Of a stretch of DNA of 64,000 nucleotides, positions 8,239-16,533 are shown piece after piece (position 1 is the stretch's first letter; every line of letters starts with the position of its first letter). The position numbers were made by a program, and so were the translations under genes. The notes beneath the pieces are model-generated. The model saw only the letters and a list, made by a program, of their open reading frames with translations, ran no database searches and was not told the origin of the DNA. Source of the DNA: Actinopolyspora halophila DSM 43834 (GTDB lineage Bacteria; Actinomycetota; Actinomycetes; Mycobacteriales; Pseudonocardiaceae); assembly GCF_000371785.1 (NCBI RefSeq), contig NZ_AQUI01000002.1, positions 2,769,276 to 2,833,275 on the forward strand. Reading direction: 5' to 3'.

Positions 8239-9740
8239 CAACCGAACACCCCGACGAGCTCGACCGCGGCGGGTTCGATCACACCGAGCAACAGGCGCGG
8301 CAGGACCCCGAGCAAAAGCGCCACCCCCAGCAGGGGAAGTATCGCGAGGGACTCGTTCGCGCGCAGATCAGTGAAACCGCGCGCACTCCCCGGCGGGTCC
8401 GGCACCCGGGGTTCACCGAGGCAGACACGGTGCAACGCGCGCAACAGCAACGCCGCCGTGATCAGGATCCCCGGCAGGGCCAGCGCGGTCGCGACGGTGG
8501 CTGTCGCCAACCCCCCGGTCAGTATCTGGAACTCGGCGATGAACCCGGAGAACCCGGGAATGCCCAACGAGGCGAAAGCGGTCACCGCCACGGCGCCGGC
8601 GAAGACGGGAGCGAAAGCGGCCAGCCCGGAGTAGTCCTTCATGTGGTGACTGCCTCCCCGACTGTGGAGCACCCCCGCGAGCAGGAACAGCGCCCCGGTG
8701 AGCAGACCGTGGCTGACCATCTGGGTGACGGCCCCGGTCACCGCGAGCGAACGGGCCTGCTCCTGCCCGCCCGCGGCCAGCCCGGCGGCGCCCACCGCGA
8801 GCACCACGTATCCCATGTGGTTGACCGAGGTGTAGGCGACCATGCGCTTGAAGTCCTCCTGGGCGAGCGCGACCAGGGCCCCGTAGAGCACGGATACCAC
8901 TCCGAGCACCACGAACACCCAGGCGTAGCGACTCCACGTTCCGGGCAGCAGCGGCATCGCGATCCGCACGAACCCGTAGGTGCCCATCTTCAACAGCACC
9001 CCCGCGAGGATCACCGAACCGACGGCGGGAGCGTCCGTGTGCGCGGGCGGCATCCAGGTGTGGAAGGGGAAGGTGGGAGTCTTGATCAGCAGCCCGAGCC
9101 CGATCGCCGCCAGCACCGGCGCGCCGAGCGCGCCTCCTCCGGACAGCGGGTCCGACCTGGCGATGTCGACGATGTCGAAGGTGTGCGGTTCGACGGCCAG
9201 GTACAGCCCGATGAACCCGAGCAGCAGGGCCAACGACCCGAGGAAGGTGTAGAGGAAGAACTTCAGCGCCGATCCCCTGGAGTTCCCGTAACCCCACCCG
9301 GAGATCACGAAGTACATTCCCACGATGGACAGGTCGAAGTAGACGAAGAAAAGTATCAGGTCCAGTGCGGTGAACACTCCGAGGCAGACCGTCTGCAGAA
9401 ACAGGAACAGCAGCACGAACCCCTTGGTCCGGTGCGTCCCGCGCAGCGAGTAGACCGCGCAGGCCAGGAACAGTCCCGCCGTGAGCCCCAACAACGGCAG
9501 GGAGAGTCCGTCCACACCGACGTGGTAGCTCACTCCCGCTCCGGGGATCCACCGCACACGCTGCTCGAGCGCCAACCCCGTACCGGCCTCGTACCCGGTC
9601 CACGAGATGAGCACCAGAACGACATCGGTCGCGGTGGCGCACACCCAACCGGCCGTGAACACCCGGGAACCGGCGGAGACGGGGATCACGGCCAGCAGGG
9701 CGGCGACCACCAACGGCAGGAACACGATCAGACTCAGCAA
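8238..9740 (-). CDS. nuoM: NuoM-like proton-pumping subunit
   Basis: This 500-residue antiporter-type subunit starts at TTG, with GAGG seven bases upstream and only four bases after the nuoL stop. K220 in LGLLIKTPTFPFHTWMPP and the loop QEDFKRMVAYTSVNHMGY match NuoM. The residue aligned with the essential glutamate of E. coli NuoM (WEMMLVPMYF) is aspartate here, D136 in YFDLSIVGMYF, a conservative but notable change. About 14 membrane segments are present and the length is normal. Confidence 0.93.
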   Translation of the reverse strand: MLSLIVFLPLVVAALLAVIPVSAGSRVFTAGWVCATATDVVLVLISWTGYEAGTGLALEQRVRWIPGAGVSYHVGVDGLSLPLLGLTAGLFLACAVYSLRGTHRTKGFVLLFLFLQTVCLGVFTALDLILFFVYFDLSIVGMYFVISGWGYGNSRGSALKFFLYTFLGSLALLLGFIGLYLAVEPHTFDIVDIARSDPLSGGGALGAPVLAAIGLGLLIKTPTFPFHTWMPPAHTDAPAVGSVILAGVLLKMGTYGFVRIAMPLLPGTWSRYAWVFVVLGVVSVLYGALVALAQEDFKRMVAYTSVNHMGYVVLAVGAAGLAAGGQEQARSLAVTGAVTQMVSHGLLTGALFLLAGVLHSRGGSHHMKDYSGLAAFAPVFAGAVAVTAFASLGIPGFSGFIAEFQILTGGLATATVATALALPGILITAALLLRALHRVCLGEPRVPDPPGSARGFTDLRANESLAILPLLGVALLLGVLPRLLLGVIEPAAVELVGVFG

Positions 9741-9744
9741 CCGG

Positions 9745-11619
9745 TTACCTCACCAACACGACGAGCAGGGCGAGCACGGCCAGGACCGCCGCGGTCTGGG
9801 CGTAGTACTGGTGCAGCTGTCCCGTCTGGACACGCCGCGCGAACGCTCCGAGTCGACGCGCGGTTCCGCCCACGACGCGCACCAACGCCTCGATCGGGAT
9901 CTCGACACCGCGCTCGACCATCCGCGCCGACCACAGCCCCACCGCGGGAACGGCCCGGACACCCCGATCGAGCACGCGCTCGTCGAAGACGGCCAGCCCC
10001 CCTGCCAACGCGGTGACCGGCCGCACCAGCAACAGCCGGGCCAACGACTCGAACCGCGCCCACTCCGCGAGCAAGCCGCGGAGTGCTCGCGGCACGGGCA
10101 CGGGACGCTCGCCCCACCACCAGACGAAAGCCGCCACCCCGACCGCCAGCACCCCGGACAGCACCGTTTCCCGGGCAGAGGGCGAGCTCGCCCCGGACAC
10201 CCCGATCAGGCCGGACAGGTACTCCACCGCCCAGGGCAGGGTGAGCACACCGAGCACGGCCGACATCCCGACCAGCAGCACCAGCGGGGGCAACGCGCGG
10301 GCGGCGGGGGCGGTTCGCGTACCACTCGCCACCTCGTCCCGCTCGCGGGAGGAATCGTGCCGTGCGGGCAACCAGATCAGCCTGACGACCTTGACGCCGT
10401 AGACGGTGGCGAGCACGGAGGCGATCGTCGCGACGACGTGGAGGGCCGAGCCGTGTTCCGGAGCGGCTGCCGTGATCTCGCTCTTGGTCGCCCACAGCGA
10501 CAGCGGGGGGATTCCCGCCAGCGCCGCTGCGGCCACCGTGAAGGCGACCCCCACGGAACGGTACTCGCGAGCCGCTCCCCGCAGCGCGCTCAACCGCTCG
10601 GTCCCCAGCGCGGTCAGCCACGCCCCGGCCGCCAGGAACAGCGCCGACTTCGTCGCCGCGTGCGCCACGAGATGCGTCGTACCGCCCACCACGCTCCCGA
10701 CACCGGAGGCGAGAACGACGAACCCGAGCTGTGCCGCGGTGGAGGCGGCCAGCAGCTGTTTGAGATCGCGCTGGGCCACGGCCACCAGCCCGAGCACCAG
10801 CGCGGTCAGCGCACCGCTCCAGGCCACCGCCTGCTCGGCCCAGGACGTTTCCGCGAGCAGGGGACGGATGCGCAGCAGCAGATAGCCTCCGGCCGCGACC
10901 ATCGTCGCCGAGTGCAGCAGCGCCGAGACCCCGCTGGGCCCCTCCATCGCCCGGGACAGCCAGAAGTGGAACGGCAGCTGCGCCGACTTGCCCAGGGCGG
11001 CCGTCACCAACCCCGCCGCCACGAGCGTGGCCCACGGCTCTCCGACCCCGGGCAGTTCGCGGAACGCGAGGGAGTCCGCGCCCCCGGCCACGGCCGCCCC
11101 CGCCGCGAGGTACATCCCGAGATCGGCGGCTCTCGTGGTCACGAACGCCGTGCCGGCCGCACGCACCCGCCGGGAGTCGCACCACCGGAACCCGATCAGT
11201 GCCCAACTCGTAGCCCCCATGATCTCCCAGGACACGAGCAGCGGGGCCACTCCGGAGGCGGTGACCGTGCCCAGCATGGAACCGGAGAACAGCAGCATCA
11301 GCCCGGTGAACCGCGCCGGGGACTCCCGCGGTCCGACAGCGCCCCGGCAGAACCACAGCACCGCGGGCACGACCACCGCCACCGTGACGACCAGCAGCGC
11401 CGACAACCCGTCCACGGAAACCCCGGCCGCGATCCCGAGCAGCAGCGGCACCTCGGCCGAGGGGCGAACGACCGCGACCGCGAGGGCCAGCCCCAGGGTC
11501 ACCGCGGCCACCGCGAGGCCGACCGGGAAGGCGATCCGCTCTCCGCGGCGTCCCGCGCAGGACAGCACGGCCCCGGCAACGCCGGGAACCGCCAGCATCG
11601 TCCAGAGCAGACCAGCCAC
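9745..11619 (-). CDS. nuoL: NuoL-like proton-pumping subunit
   Basis: This 624-residue antiporter-type subunit retains the functional residues: E132 in SWEIMGATSWALIGF, K211 in LGKSAQLPFHFWL, and the motif AMEGPSGVSALLHSATMV. The C-terminal part contains a long hydrophilic/amphipathic stretch and a final hydrophobic helix, as expected for the lateral helix of NuoL. The GTG start lies three bases after the nuoK stop. It is the best-conserved subunit of this operon and suggests that ion pumping is retained. Confidence 0.93.
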   Translation of the reverse strand: MAGLLWTMLAVPGVAGAVLSCAGRRGERIAFPVGLAVAAVTLGLALAVAVVRPSAEVPLLLGIAAGVSVDGLSALLVVTVAVVVPAVLWFCRGAVGPRESPARFTGLMLLFSGSMLGTVTASGVAPLLVSWEIMGATSWALIGFRWCDSRRVRAAGTAFVTTRAADLGMYLAAGAAVAGGADSLAFRELPGVGEPWATLVAAGLVTAALGKSAQLPFHFWLSRAMEGPSGVSALLHSATMVAAGGYLLLRIRPLLAETSWAEQAVAWSGALTALVLGLVAVAQRDLKQLLAASTAAQLGFVVLASGVGSVVGGTTHLVAHAATKSALFLAAGAWLTALGTERLSALRGAAREYRSVGVAFTVAAAALAGIPPLSLWATKSEITAAAPEHGSALHVVATIASVLATVYGVKVVRLIWLPARHDSSRERDEVASGTRTAPAARALPPLVLLVGMSAVLGVLTLPWAVEYLSGLIGVSGASSPSARETVLSGVLAVGVAAFVWWWGERPVPVPRALRGLLAEWARFESLARLLLVRPVTALAGGLAVFDERVLDRGVRAVPAVGLWSARMVERGVEIPIEALVRVVGGTARRLGAFARRVQTGQLHQYYAQTAAVLAVLALLVVLVR

Positions 11620-11622
11620 GTG

Positions 11623-11928
11623 CTACTCCCGGAGGTCGGCGGCCATGTCGGTCATGTCCACATCCCCGGCGCGGAAAATCGCCGTGACCACCGCGAAACC
11701 GAGCGCCATCTCCACGGCCATGGCCGTGATGGCCACCAGGATCAGCACCTGCCCGCCGGTGCCGGACGGTGCCGCGAAGTGCTGGAACGCCGCCGCGGCC
11801 AGCACGATCCCGCCGATCATCAGCTCCAGCCCCATCATCAGCATCACGATCGACTGCTGCGACAGCGCCCCGTAGAGCCCCACGGCCACGAGAGCGGCCC
11901 CGAACAGCAGGAACACCTCCAAACTCAT
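11623..11928 (-). CDS. nuoK: NuoK-like membrane subunit
   Basis: This is a 101-residue three-helix subunit (MrpC-like). The two membrane glutamates needed for coupling are present, in MMGLELMIGG and ITAMAVEMALG. Its ATG overlaps the nuoJ stop by four bases (ATGA). Length and hydrophobic pattern are normal for NuoK. Confidence 0.93.
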   Translation of the reverse strand: MSLEVFLLFGAALVAVGLYGALSQQSIVMLMMGLELMIGGIVLAAAAFQHFAAPSGTGGQVLILVAITAMAVEMALGFAVVTAIFRAGDVDMTDMAADLRE

Positions 11929-12524
11929 CGGCGACCTCCCCTGCCCGTGCTCGACGAGTCCGTACCCGCTGCGCCGACCCCGCCAGGCACCGGGTCGGCG
12001 GGACGACCGCGCAGCCCGGGGCCGAACCGGTCGTAACGTCCCCGCCGCGTGGACAGCGTCACCGTCGCCAGGATCGTGGCGAACAGCACGAGACCGAGCG
12101 TCATCATCGTCGGCATCTGCGCGCCCATCAGCTCGTGCCCGAGCGCAGCGGTCGGATCGGCCGCGGGACGTCCCGCGCGCTCGGGCCAGTCCACGAGCAG
12201 GATCCCCGCCGCGAGCACGACGAAGGTGCCCACCGAGACCGACATCGCCGCGGCCTTGTTGTGATACATCGCCATGGGCATCAGCCCGGCGGGGTTCATC
12301 ATGTACATGATCATGAACACCGCCATGATCACCATTTCCATGACCATCATCAGCACGAGCACGGCACCGAGGTAGTTCAGCCCCAGCAGCATCACCTCGA
12401 AGGCGACGAACAGGAACGAGGCGAGCAGGGCGAACGTCACCCGGGCCATCGAGTCCAGCCGGAACACCAGGAACCCGAACACCACGGCGGCGACGCCGAA
12501 AACCCAGCACAGCACAGCTTCCAT
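11925..12524 (-). CDS. nuoJ: NuoJ-like membrane subunit
   Basis: This 199-residue subunit has five predicted membrane helices, including LLGLNYLGAVLVLMMVMEMV, which corresponds to the pi-bulge helix (TM3) of NuoJ. The third to fifth helices are Met-rich. A disordered tail rich in Gly, Arg and Ser follows from about residue 165. It overlaps nuoK by four bases and lies seven bases after nuoH. There is no nuoI between nuoH and nuoJ, unlike full nuo operons. Confidence 0.9.
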   Translation of the reverse strand: MEAVLCWVFGVAAVVFGFLVFRLDSMARVTFALLASFLFVAFEVMLLGLNYLGAVLVLMMVMEMVIMAVFMIMYMMNPAGLMPMAMYHNKAAAMSVSVGTFVVLAAGILLVDWPERAGRPAADPTAALGHELMGAQMPTMMTLGLVLFATILATVTLSTRRGRYDRFGPGLRGRPADPVPGGVGAAGTDSSSTGRGGRR

Positions 12525-12531
12525 GCTTCCC

Positions 12532-13455
12532 TCACCGAACCAGCACGAGAACGGAGACCAGCAGCGCCTGCACCAGCGCCACCGGGATCAGCACCATCCA
12601 GGAGAACTCGGCGAACCTGTCCATCCGCACCGTCGGGAAACGGCGAGCCAGCCAGACCAGCGCCAGCACGACCACCGCCGTCTTGACCAGGGTCCACAGC
12701 CACGGCGGCAGCACCGGCCCCTGCCCACCGCCCAGGAACAGCGGAACGGACAGCGCGACCGCGACCACGAACAGCGCCCACCGCCCGCCGAGCAGCACCA
12801 GCCGGTCCACACCGGACAGCTCGGCGGCCGCCCCACCGGCCAGGTCACCGCCGAGCGGCGCGTCGAACGGCCCCCGGAAAGCCATCGCCGCGGCGCTGAT
12901 CAGGTACACCGCGAACGCCACCGGCATCCACACCGCGAACCAGAGCCCGGACTGGGCCTCGACCACGTCCCCGACCCGGAGGCTTCCCGCGGCCGTGGCC
13001 ACCGTGATCAGCGCGAACATGTGCGGCAGCTCGTAAGCCAGCCCCTGGGCCACGAACCGGTACCCGCCGACCAGGGAGAAGACCGAGTTCGGCCCCCAAC
13101 CGGCCATCCAGACCGCGGCCCAGGCCAGGATCTCCATCGCGTTGAACCACACGACCCCCACGGCCGGATCGGCCACCGAGCGTCCACCCAGCGGCAGCAC
13201 CAGCGCCGCCGACAGCGCCGCCAGCGGAACGAGCGCGACCCCCGCGCGCCACAGCACCGGATCGGCCGCACGAGTCGTGCGCCGCTGGGTCACCAGCAAG
13301 CGGGCCGTCCCGCGCAGCGGCGCAGCGAGCCCACCCACGGCGGGCGCGCCGGCCGCGCGGGCGGCGAGCAGGGAGTCGAACGCTGCCGCGGCGAAGGTGG
13401 CGGTCCCCAGCGCCGCGGGCAGGACCACCGCCCACCACAACGGGGTGTCAGCCAC
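12532..13455 (-). CDS. nuoH: NuoH-like membrane subunit, divergent quinone-site loop
   Basis: This 307-residue subunit has the NuoH signature in the form GWGPNSVFSLVGGYRFVAQ followed by LAYELPH. The acidic cytoplasmic loop near the quinone entry, normally FDLPEAE.ELV, is replaced by FDAPLGGDLAGGAAAELSG, so several conserved glutamates are lost. This fits the degeneration of the neighbouring Q-module protein. The GTG start overlaps the upstream gene by eight bases. Around eight hydrophobic segments are visible. Confidence 0.88.
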   Translation of the reverse strand: MADTPLWWAVVLPAALGTATFAAAAFDSLLAARAAGAPAVGGLAAPLRGTARLLVTQRRTTRAADPVLWRAGVALVPLAALSAALVLPLGGRSVADPAVGVVWFNAMEILAWAAVWMAGWGPNSVFSLVGGYRFVAQGLAYELPHMFALITVATAAGSLRVGDVVEAQSGLWFAVWMPVAFAVYLISAAAMAFRGPFDAPLGGDLAGGAAAELSGVDRLVLLGGRWALFVVAVALSVPLFLGGGQGPVLPPWLWTLVKTAVVVLALVWLARRFPTVRMDRFAEFSWMVLIPVALVQALLVSVLVLVR

Positions 13456-14737
13456 CGGACACCTCCACCGGACGCGCGGAGCCCAACCCGGCCACCTGCG
13501 GATCCAGGCTGGCGACGATCAACCGCGCCCCGGACAGCTCCACTCCCCGCAGCAACCGGGGCAGCACCTCCAGCACCGGCCCGGCGCGGGCCCGCGCCGG
13601 GCCGGGCGGGGAGTCCTGCCCGGACAGCTCGGAGGTTCCGTCCAACCGGGCCAGCCCGTCCTCGATCTCGACGAGCCATTCCCGCCACCGCGCGGCGACG
13701 TCACCACCGGAACGACTCGCCCGCACCACGCTCGCCCCGAAACCGGCGCGCTCGGCCGCTTCCCGGGACAGCACCCCCAGATCGGTGGTGAGCCAGCGCA
13801 GCGTCCGGCTGGCGCGCAGTCGCCCGATCAGGCGCACGAGCCGACCGCGCACCCGTTCCCCCGGTGTTCCGGCGAGCACCTCCTCCCGGAGCCGCGCGGC
13901 CCGCGCCGCCGGGTCCGGCCAACCGGCCACCGCGAGGAAGCGGACCAGACCGTCCAAGTGCGCCGCCACGACGCGCCGGGCCCCGACGCCGTGCTCGACG
14001 CGCTGCCCGGCCGCGGCGCGACGCCACGGTTCGGTCCAGAAGTCCTCGTGCTCACCGGTGTCGTCGAGCAGCTCCACCTCGGCCTCCTGGACCACGTCGC
14101 CCTGCAGGGTCGTGCGCACGATCAGTCCCGGCGGCCAGTGCGGCAGCGCGGGGCCGAGCGGGACGTGCAACCGGTCCAGCGCGAGCCCGTCCCGATCGGG
14201 ACCGCGCTCGGCCATGGCCAACCCCGCCGGGTTCCCGCCGTGGCCGCCGTGACTACCATGGCCGCCGTGACCACCGTGGTCACCGTGATTGCCGTGCTCC
14301 CCGTGGCCACTGTGATCGCTGTGACCGCCGTGACCCTCGCGGTCCGCGGAACCGGCGTGCTCCTCGGAGGGGCGGGGTCCCCCGTGACCACCTCCCCGCT
14401 CGAGTCCGGCTCCGCGCAGCTGACCACCCCGCTCGGACAGTCCACCGACGACCCCGTCGAGCAGCTCGGCCACCCCCTCCGGGGCCGCGACGTGCACGAA
14501 CACGCGGGGCTCCGGGACCCGCGCCCACAGGGAGCACACCGCGTTCCACGACTCCGCCCCCGGACGCCCGGTGCTGATCAGCACATCGGTGTCCGCGGGG
14601 GAGGCGGCGTTCCCCCAGCCGCGCCGGCGCAGCTCGTCCTCGACGGCCAGCCGCGCCACCGTTCCCGCGGGCCCCTCCACCACCATCGCGTGCGGGGTGG
14701 AGGCGGCGAAACGCAGCAGAACCCGGCTCAGTCCCAT
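13448..14737 (-). CDS. Degenerate NuoB-NuoD-like fusion protein with a His-rich linker
   Basis: This 429-residue protein occupies the nuoB-C-D position. Residues 1-95 resemble NuoB in layout: AASPADTDVLISTGR and VPEPRVFVHVA match the NuoB blocks ASPRQADxLIVxGT and MPEPKWVISMG. The cysteines that bind cluster N2 are missing; the protein has a single Cys. Residues 117-167 hold 13 His in HGGHGDHG-type repeats. Residues 185-230 (LHVPLGPALPHWPPGLIV, then DVVQEAEVELL) resemble the start of NuoD (LGPQHPATHGVLR, then VVxxAEPHIG). The ATG lies within the end of nuoA (10-base overlap) with GGGAG upstream. It cannot carry electrons through an N2-type cluster. The role is unknown; a structural cap or metal-sensing plug is conceivable. 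Confidence 0.72.
   Translation of the reverse strand: MGLSRVLLRFAASTPHAMVVEGPAGTVARLAVEDELRRRGWGNAASPADTDVLISTGRPGAESWNAVCSLWARVPEPRVFVHVAAPEGVAELLDGVVGGLSERGGQLRGAGLERGGGHGGPRPSEEHAGSADREGHGGHSDHSGHGEHGNHGDHGGHGGHGSHGGHGGNPAGLAMAERGPDRDGLALDRLHVPLGPALPHWPPGLIVRTTLQGDVVQEAEVELLDDTGEHEDFWTEPWRRAAAGQRVEHGVGARRVVAAHLDGLVRFLAVAGWPDPAARAARLREEVLAGTPGERVRGRLVRLIGRLRASRTLRWLTTDLGVLSREAAERAGFGASVVRASRSGGDVAARWREWLVEIEDGLARLDGTSELSGQDSPPGPARARAGPVLEVLPRLLRGVELSGARLIVASLDPQVAGLGSARPVEVSGG
14230..14340 (-). repeat. Nine-base tandem repeats encoding the His-rich linker
   Basis: Imperfect 9-base units, reading GG(C/T)CAC-type codons on the minus strand, encode repeated His-Gly triplets in the NuoB/D-like protein. 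They are coding repeats with synonymous drift between units, which suggests selection on the protein rather than a recent DNA expansion. Confidence 0.7.
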
Positions 14738-15078
14738 CGCAACGCTCCCTCGCGCCACGCGTAGACCACGCCGACGAGCAGAACGCCGAGGAAGACGAAC
14801 ATCTCCACGACCGCCTTCGTCCCGACCGCGGAAACGACCAAGGTCCACGGATACATGAACAGCATTTCCATCTCGAAGGCCAGATAAACCATCGCCAGCG
14901 CGTACCAGCGCACGTGGAACCGGCAGAAGGCGTGCTCGACGGGCTCGTGTCCGGAGAGGAACTGGTCGACCGCCGCACCCGACGGCCTCACGGCCAGCGC
15001 CCACGCCAGGCCGTACACCGCACCGAGAAGCAGCACCCCCACCCCGAGCAGCACCAGCGCCGCACCGAAACCCCCCAT
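14728..15078 (-). CDS. nuoA: NuoA-like membrane subunit
   Basis: This 116-residue first gene of the operon has three membrane helices. LAFEMEMLFMYPWTLVVS corresponds to the NuoA block FDVEVVFLYPWA. The loop that normally reads FECGEEP is FLSGHEP here, so the conserved cysteine of the quinone-site loop is lost. The start may be this ATG or the GTG three bases upstream (15081); a GGGGAG site at 15092-15097 suits the GTG slightly better. A divergent promoter region lies between it and the gene at 15395. Confidence 0.9.
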   Translation of the reverse strand: MGGFGAALVLLGVGVLLLGAVYGLAWALAVRPSGAAVDQFLSGHEPVEHAFCRFHVRWYALAMVYLAFEMEMLFMYPWTLVVSAVGTKAVVEMFVFLGVLLVGVVYAWREGALRWD

Positions 15079-15301
15079 CACGCCACGCTCCCCGAGAGGG
15101 GCAGGGCGCGTGCAGCGGCAGCGCACGACGCGCGGAACGGCACGTCAGCGGACTCGTACACGATCACCTCCACCCACCGGAACGCGAAACCGATCCTCGC
15201 GCACCGAAAGCGTTCCCGCTCGTCGCCGAAAAACACTCGTATCGCCTCCGCCACGGGGCGTTCCCGTATCCCGCTCGGACGTAACACCGCCGGTTCAAAC
15301 C

Positions 15302-15327
15302 GTTTGCCACCTCCCCCACGCGGGTAT
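15302..15327 (+). promoter_or_regulatory. SigB/SigF-type stress promoter
   Basis: GTTT (15302-15305), a 16-base spacer and GGGTAT (15322-15327) match the actinobacterial stress-sigma consensus GTTT-N14-17-GGGTAT. It lies 67 bases before the epimerase gene and points towards it. Confidence 0.65.
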
Positions 15328-15394
15328 TCGAACGCGGGCAGGCGGAGCCGAGAGTCCGGACGGTTTCCCCGGTTCCGGACGAGGAGTTGAGACG

Positions 15395-16471
15395 ATGTGC
15401 CCGCACGGGGACGCGAACGACGGCGCACACGTGGTCGTCATCGGAGCCACGGGCAATGTGGGGACCAGCCTCCTCGACGCGCTGAGCGCGGACCCGCGGG
15501 TTGCCTCGATCACCGGTGTCGCCCGCCGGTTGCCGAGATTCGCCCCGCCCGGGGTTCACTGGCTGTCCGCCGACATCCGCACCGACGAGCTGGCCGGGCA
15601 CTTCCGGGGCAAGGACGTCGTCGTCCACCTCGGATGGATATTCCAGCCCACCCGGGACCCGGTCACGACCTGGCGCAACAACGTGCTCGGAAGTCTGCGG
15701 GTGTTCGACGCCGTAGCCGAGGCGGGCGTCGGCACCCTGGTGTACGCCTCCTCCATAGGAGCCTACTCACCGGCCACGGGGGACAGTCCCGTGGACGAGT
15801 CCTGGCCCACCCACGGGTGGCCCGGCGCGGCCTACACCCGGGAGAAGGCCTACCTGGAGCGCTGCCTCGACCGTTTCGAAGTCCAGCACCCCGGCACGCG
15901 AGTGGTACGGCTCCGCCCGGGATTCCTGTTCAAACGCGAGTCGGCCTCCCAACAGCGCAGGCTGTTCGCGGGGCCACTGCTCCCCCGGTGGCTCGTGCGC
16001 CCCGAAGCGCTGCCCCTGCTGCCCACCCCAGCGGGGCTGGTGCTGCAGGCCACGCACACCGACGACGTCGCCGAGGCCTACCGCCTGGCGATCCACACCC
16101 CCGCCGCCGGGGCGTTCAACGTGGCCGCCGAGCCCCCGCTCGACGGAGCCGGCCTGGCCGAGCTCTTCGGAGCGCGCCAGCTGCGAGTCCCCGCCCGGGC
16201 CGCGCGGTCGGTGCTGGCAGCGCTGTGGAAGCTGCACGCCGTCCCCGCCTCCCCCGAGCTGTTCGACGCGGTGCTGCGGCTGCCCCGGATGGACACCACA
16301 CGCGCCCGCGACGAACTCGGCTGGTCACCACGCCACGACGCCACCGAGGCGCTGTCCGAGGTGATCGCGGGGATGCGCCGGGCTGCGGGCGCTCCCACAC
16401 CTCCCCTGGAACCGCGGGTCGCGGGTGGGCGCGCGCACGAGATCGCGACCGGGGTCGGAAGCAGACAATGA
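15395..16471 (+). CDS. NAD-dependent epimerase/dehydratase family protein
   Basis: This is a 358-residue extended short-chain dehydrogenase. The Rossmann motif GATGNVG (VVVIGATGNVGTSLL) is near residue 17. The active-site Ser is in YASSIGAYSP, and the Tyr-x3-Lys pair is seen in AYTREKAYLE. The C-terminal part has the long variable substrate region of the family. The ATG follows GAGGAG by eight bases. A stress promoter precedes it, so a role in a stress-linked sugar or lipid modification is likely but unspecified. Confidence 0.88.
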   Translation: MCPHGDANDGAHVVVIGATGNVGTSLLDALSADPRVASITGVARRLPRFAPPGVHWLSADIRTDELAGHFRGKDVVVHLGWIFQPTRDPVTTWRNNVLGSLRVFDAVAEAGVGTLVYASSIGAYSPATGDSPVDESWPTHGWPGAAYTREKAYLERCLDRFEVQHPGTRVVRLRPGFLFKRESASQQRRLFAGPLLPRWLVRPEALPLLPTPAGLVLQATHTDDVAEAYRLAIHTPAAGAFNVAAEPPLDGAGLAELFGARQLRVPARAARSVLAALWKLHAVPASPELFDAVLRLPRMDTTRARDELGWSPRHDATEALSEVIAGMRRAAGAPTPPLEPRVAGGRAHEIATGVGSRQ

Positions 16472-16533
16472 CGAGAGCCTCCGCGGTCCCCGGTCGCGGG
16501 ACGTCCGGCCCCGAGCGCCGCCCGGGCGGGACG

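Noticed and set aside
9607-12036. Plus-strand open frame of 809 codons opposite nuoM-nuoJ
   Set aside because: Low-complexity Arg/Gln/His/Pro composition, antisense to well-conserved Nuo subunits; a shadow frame.
14230-14340. Regularly spaced short repeats, considered as a CRISPR array
   Set aside because: The units are 9-base coding repeats for His-Gly triplets inside a gene, with no spacers.
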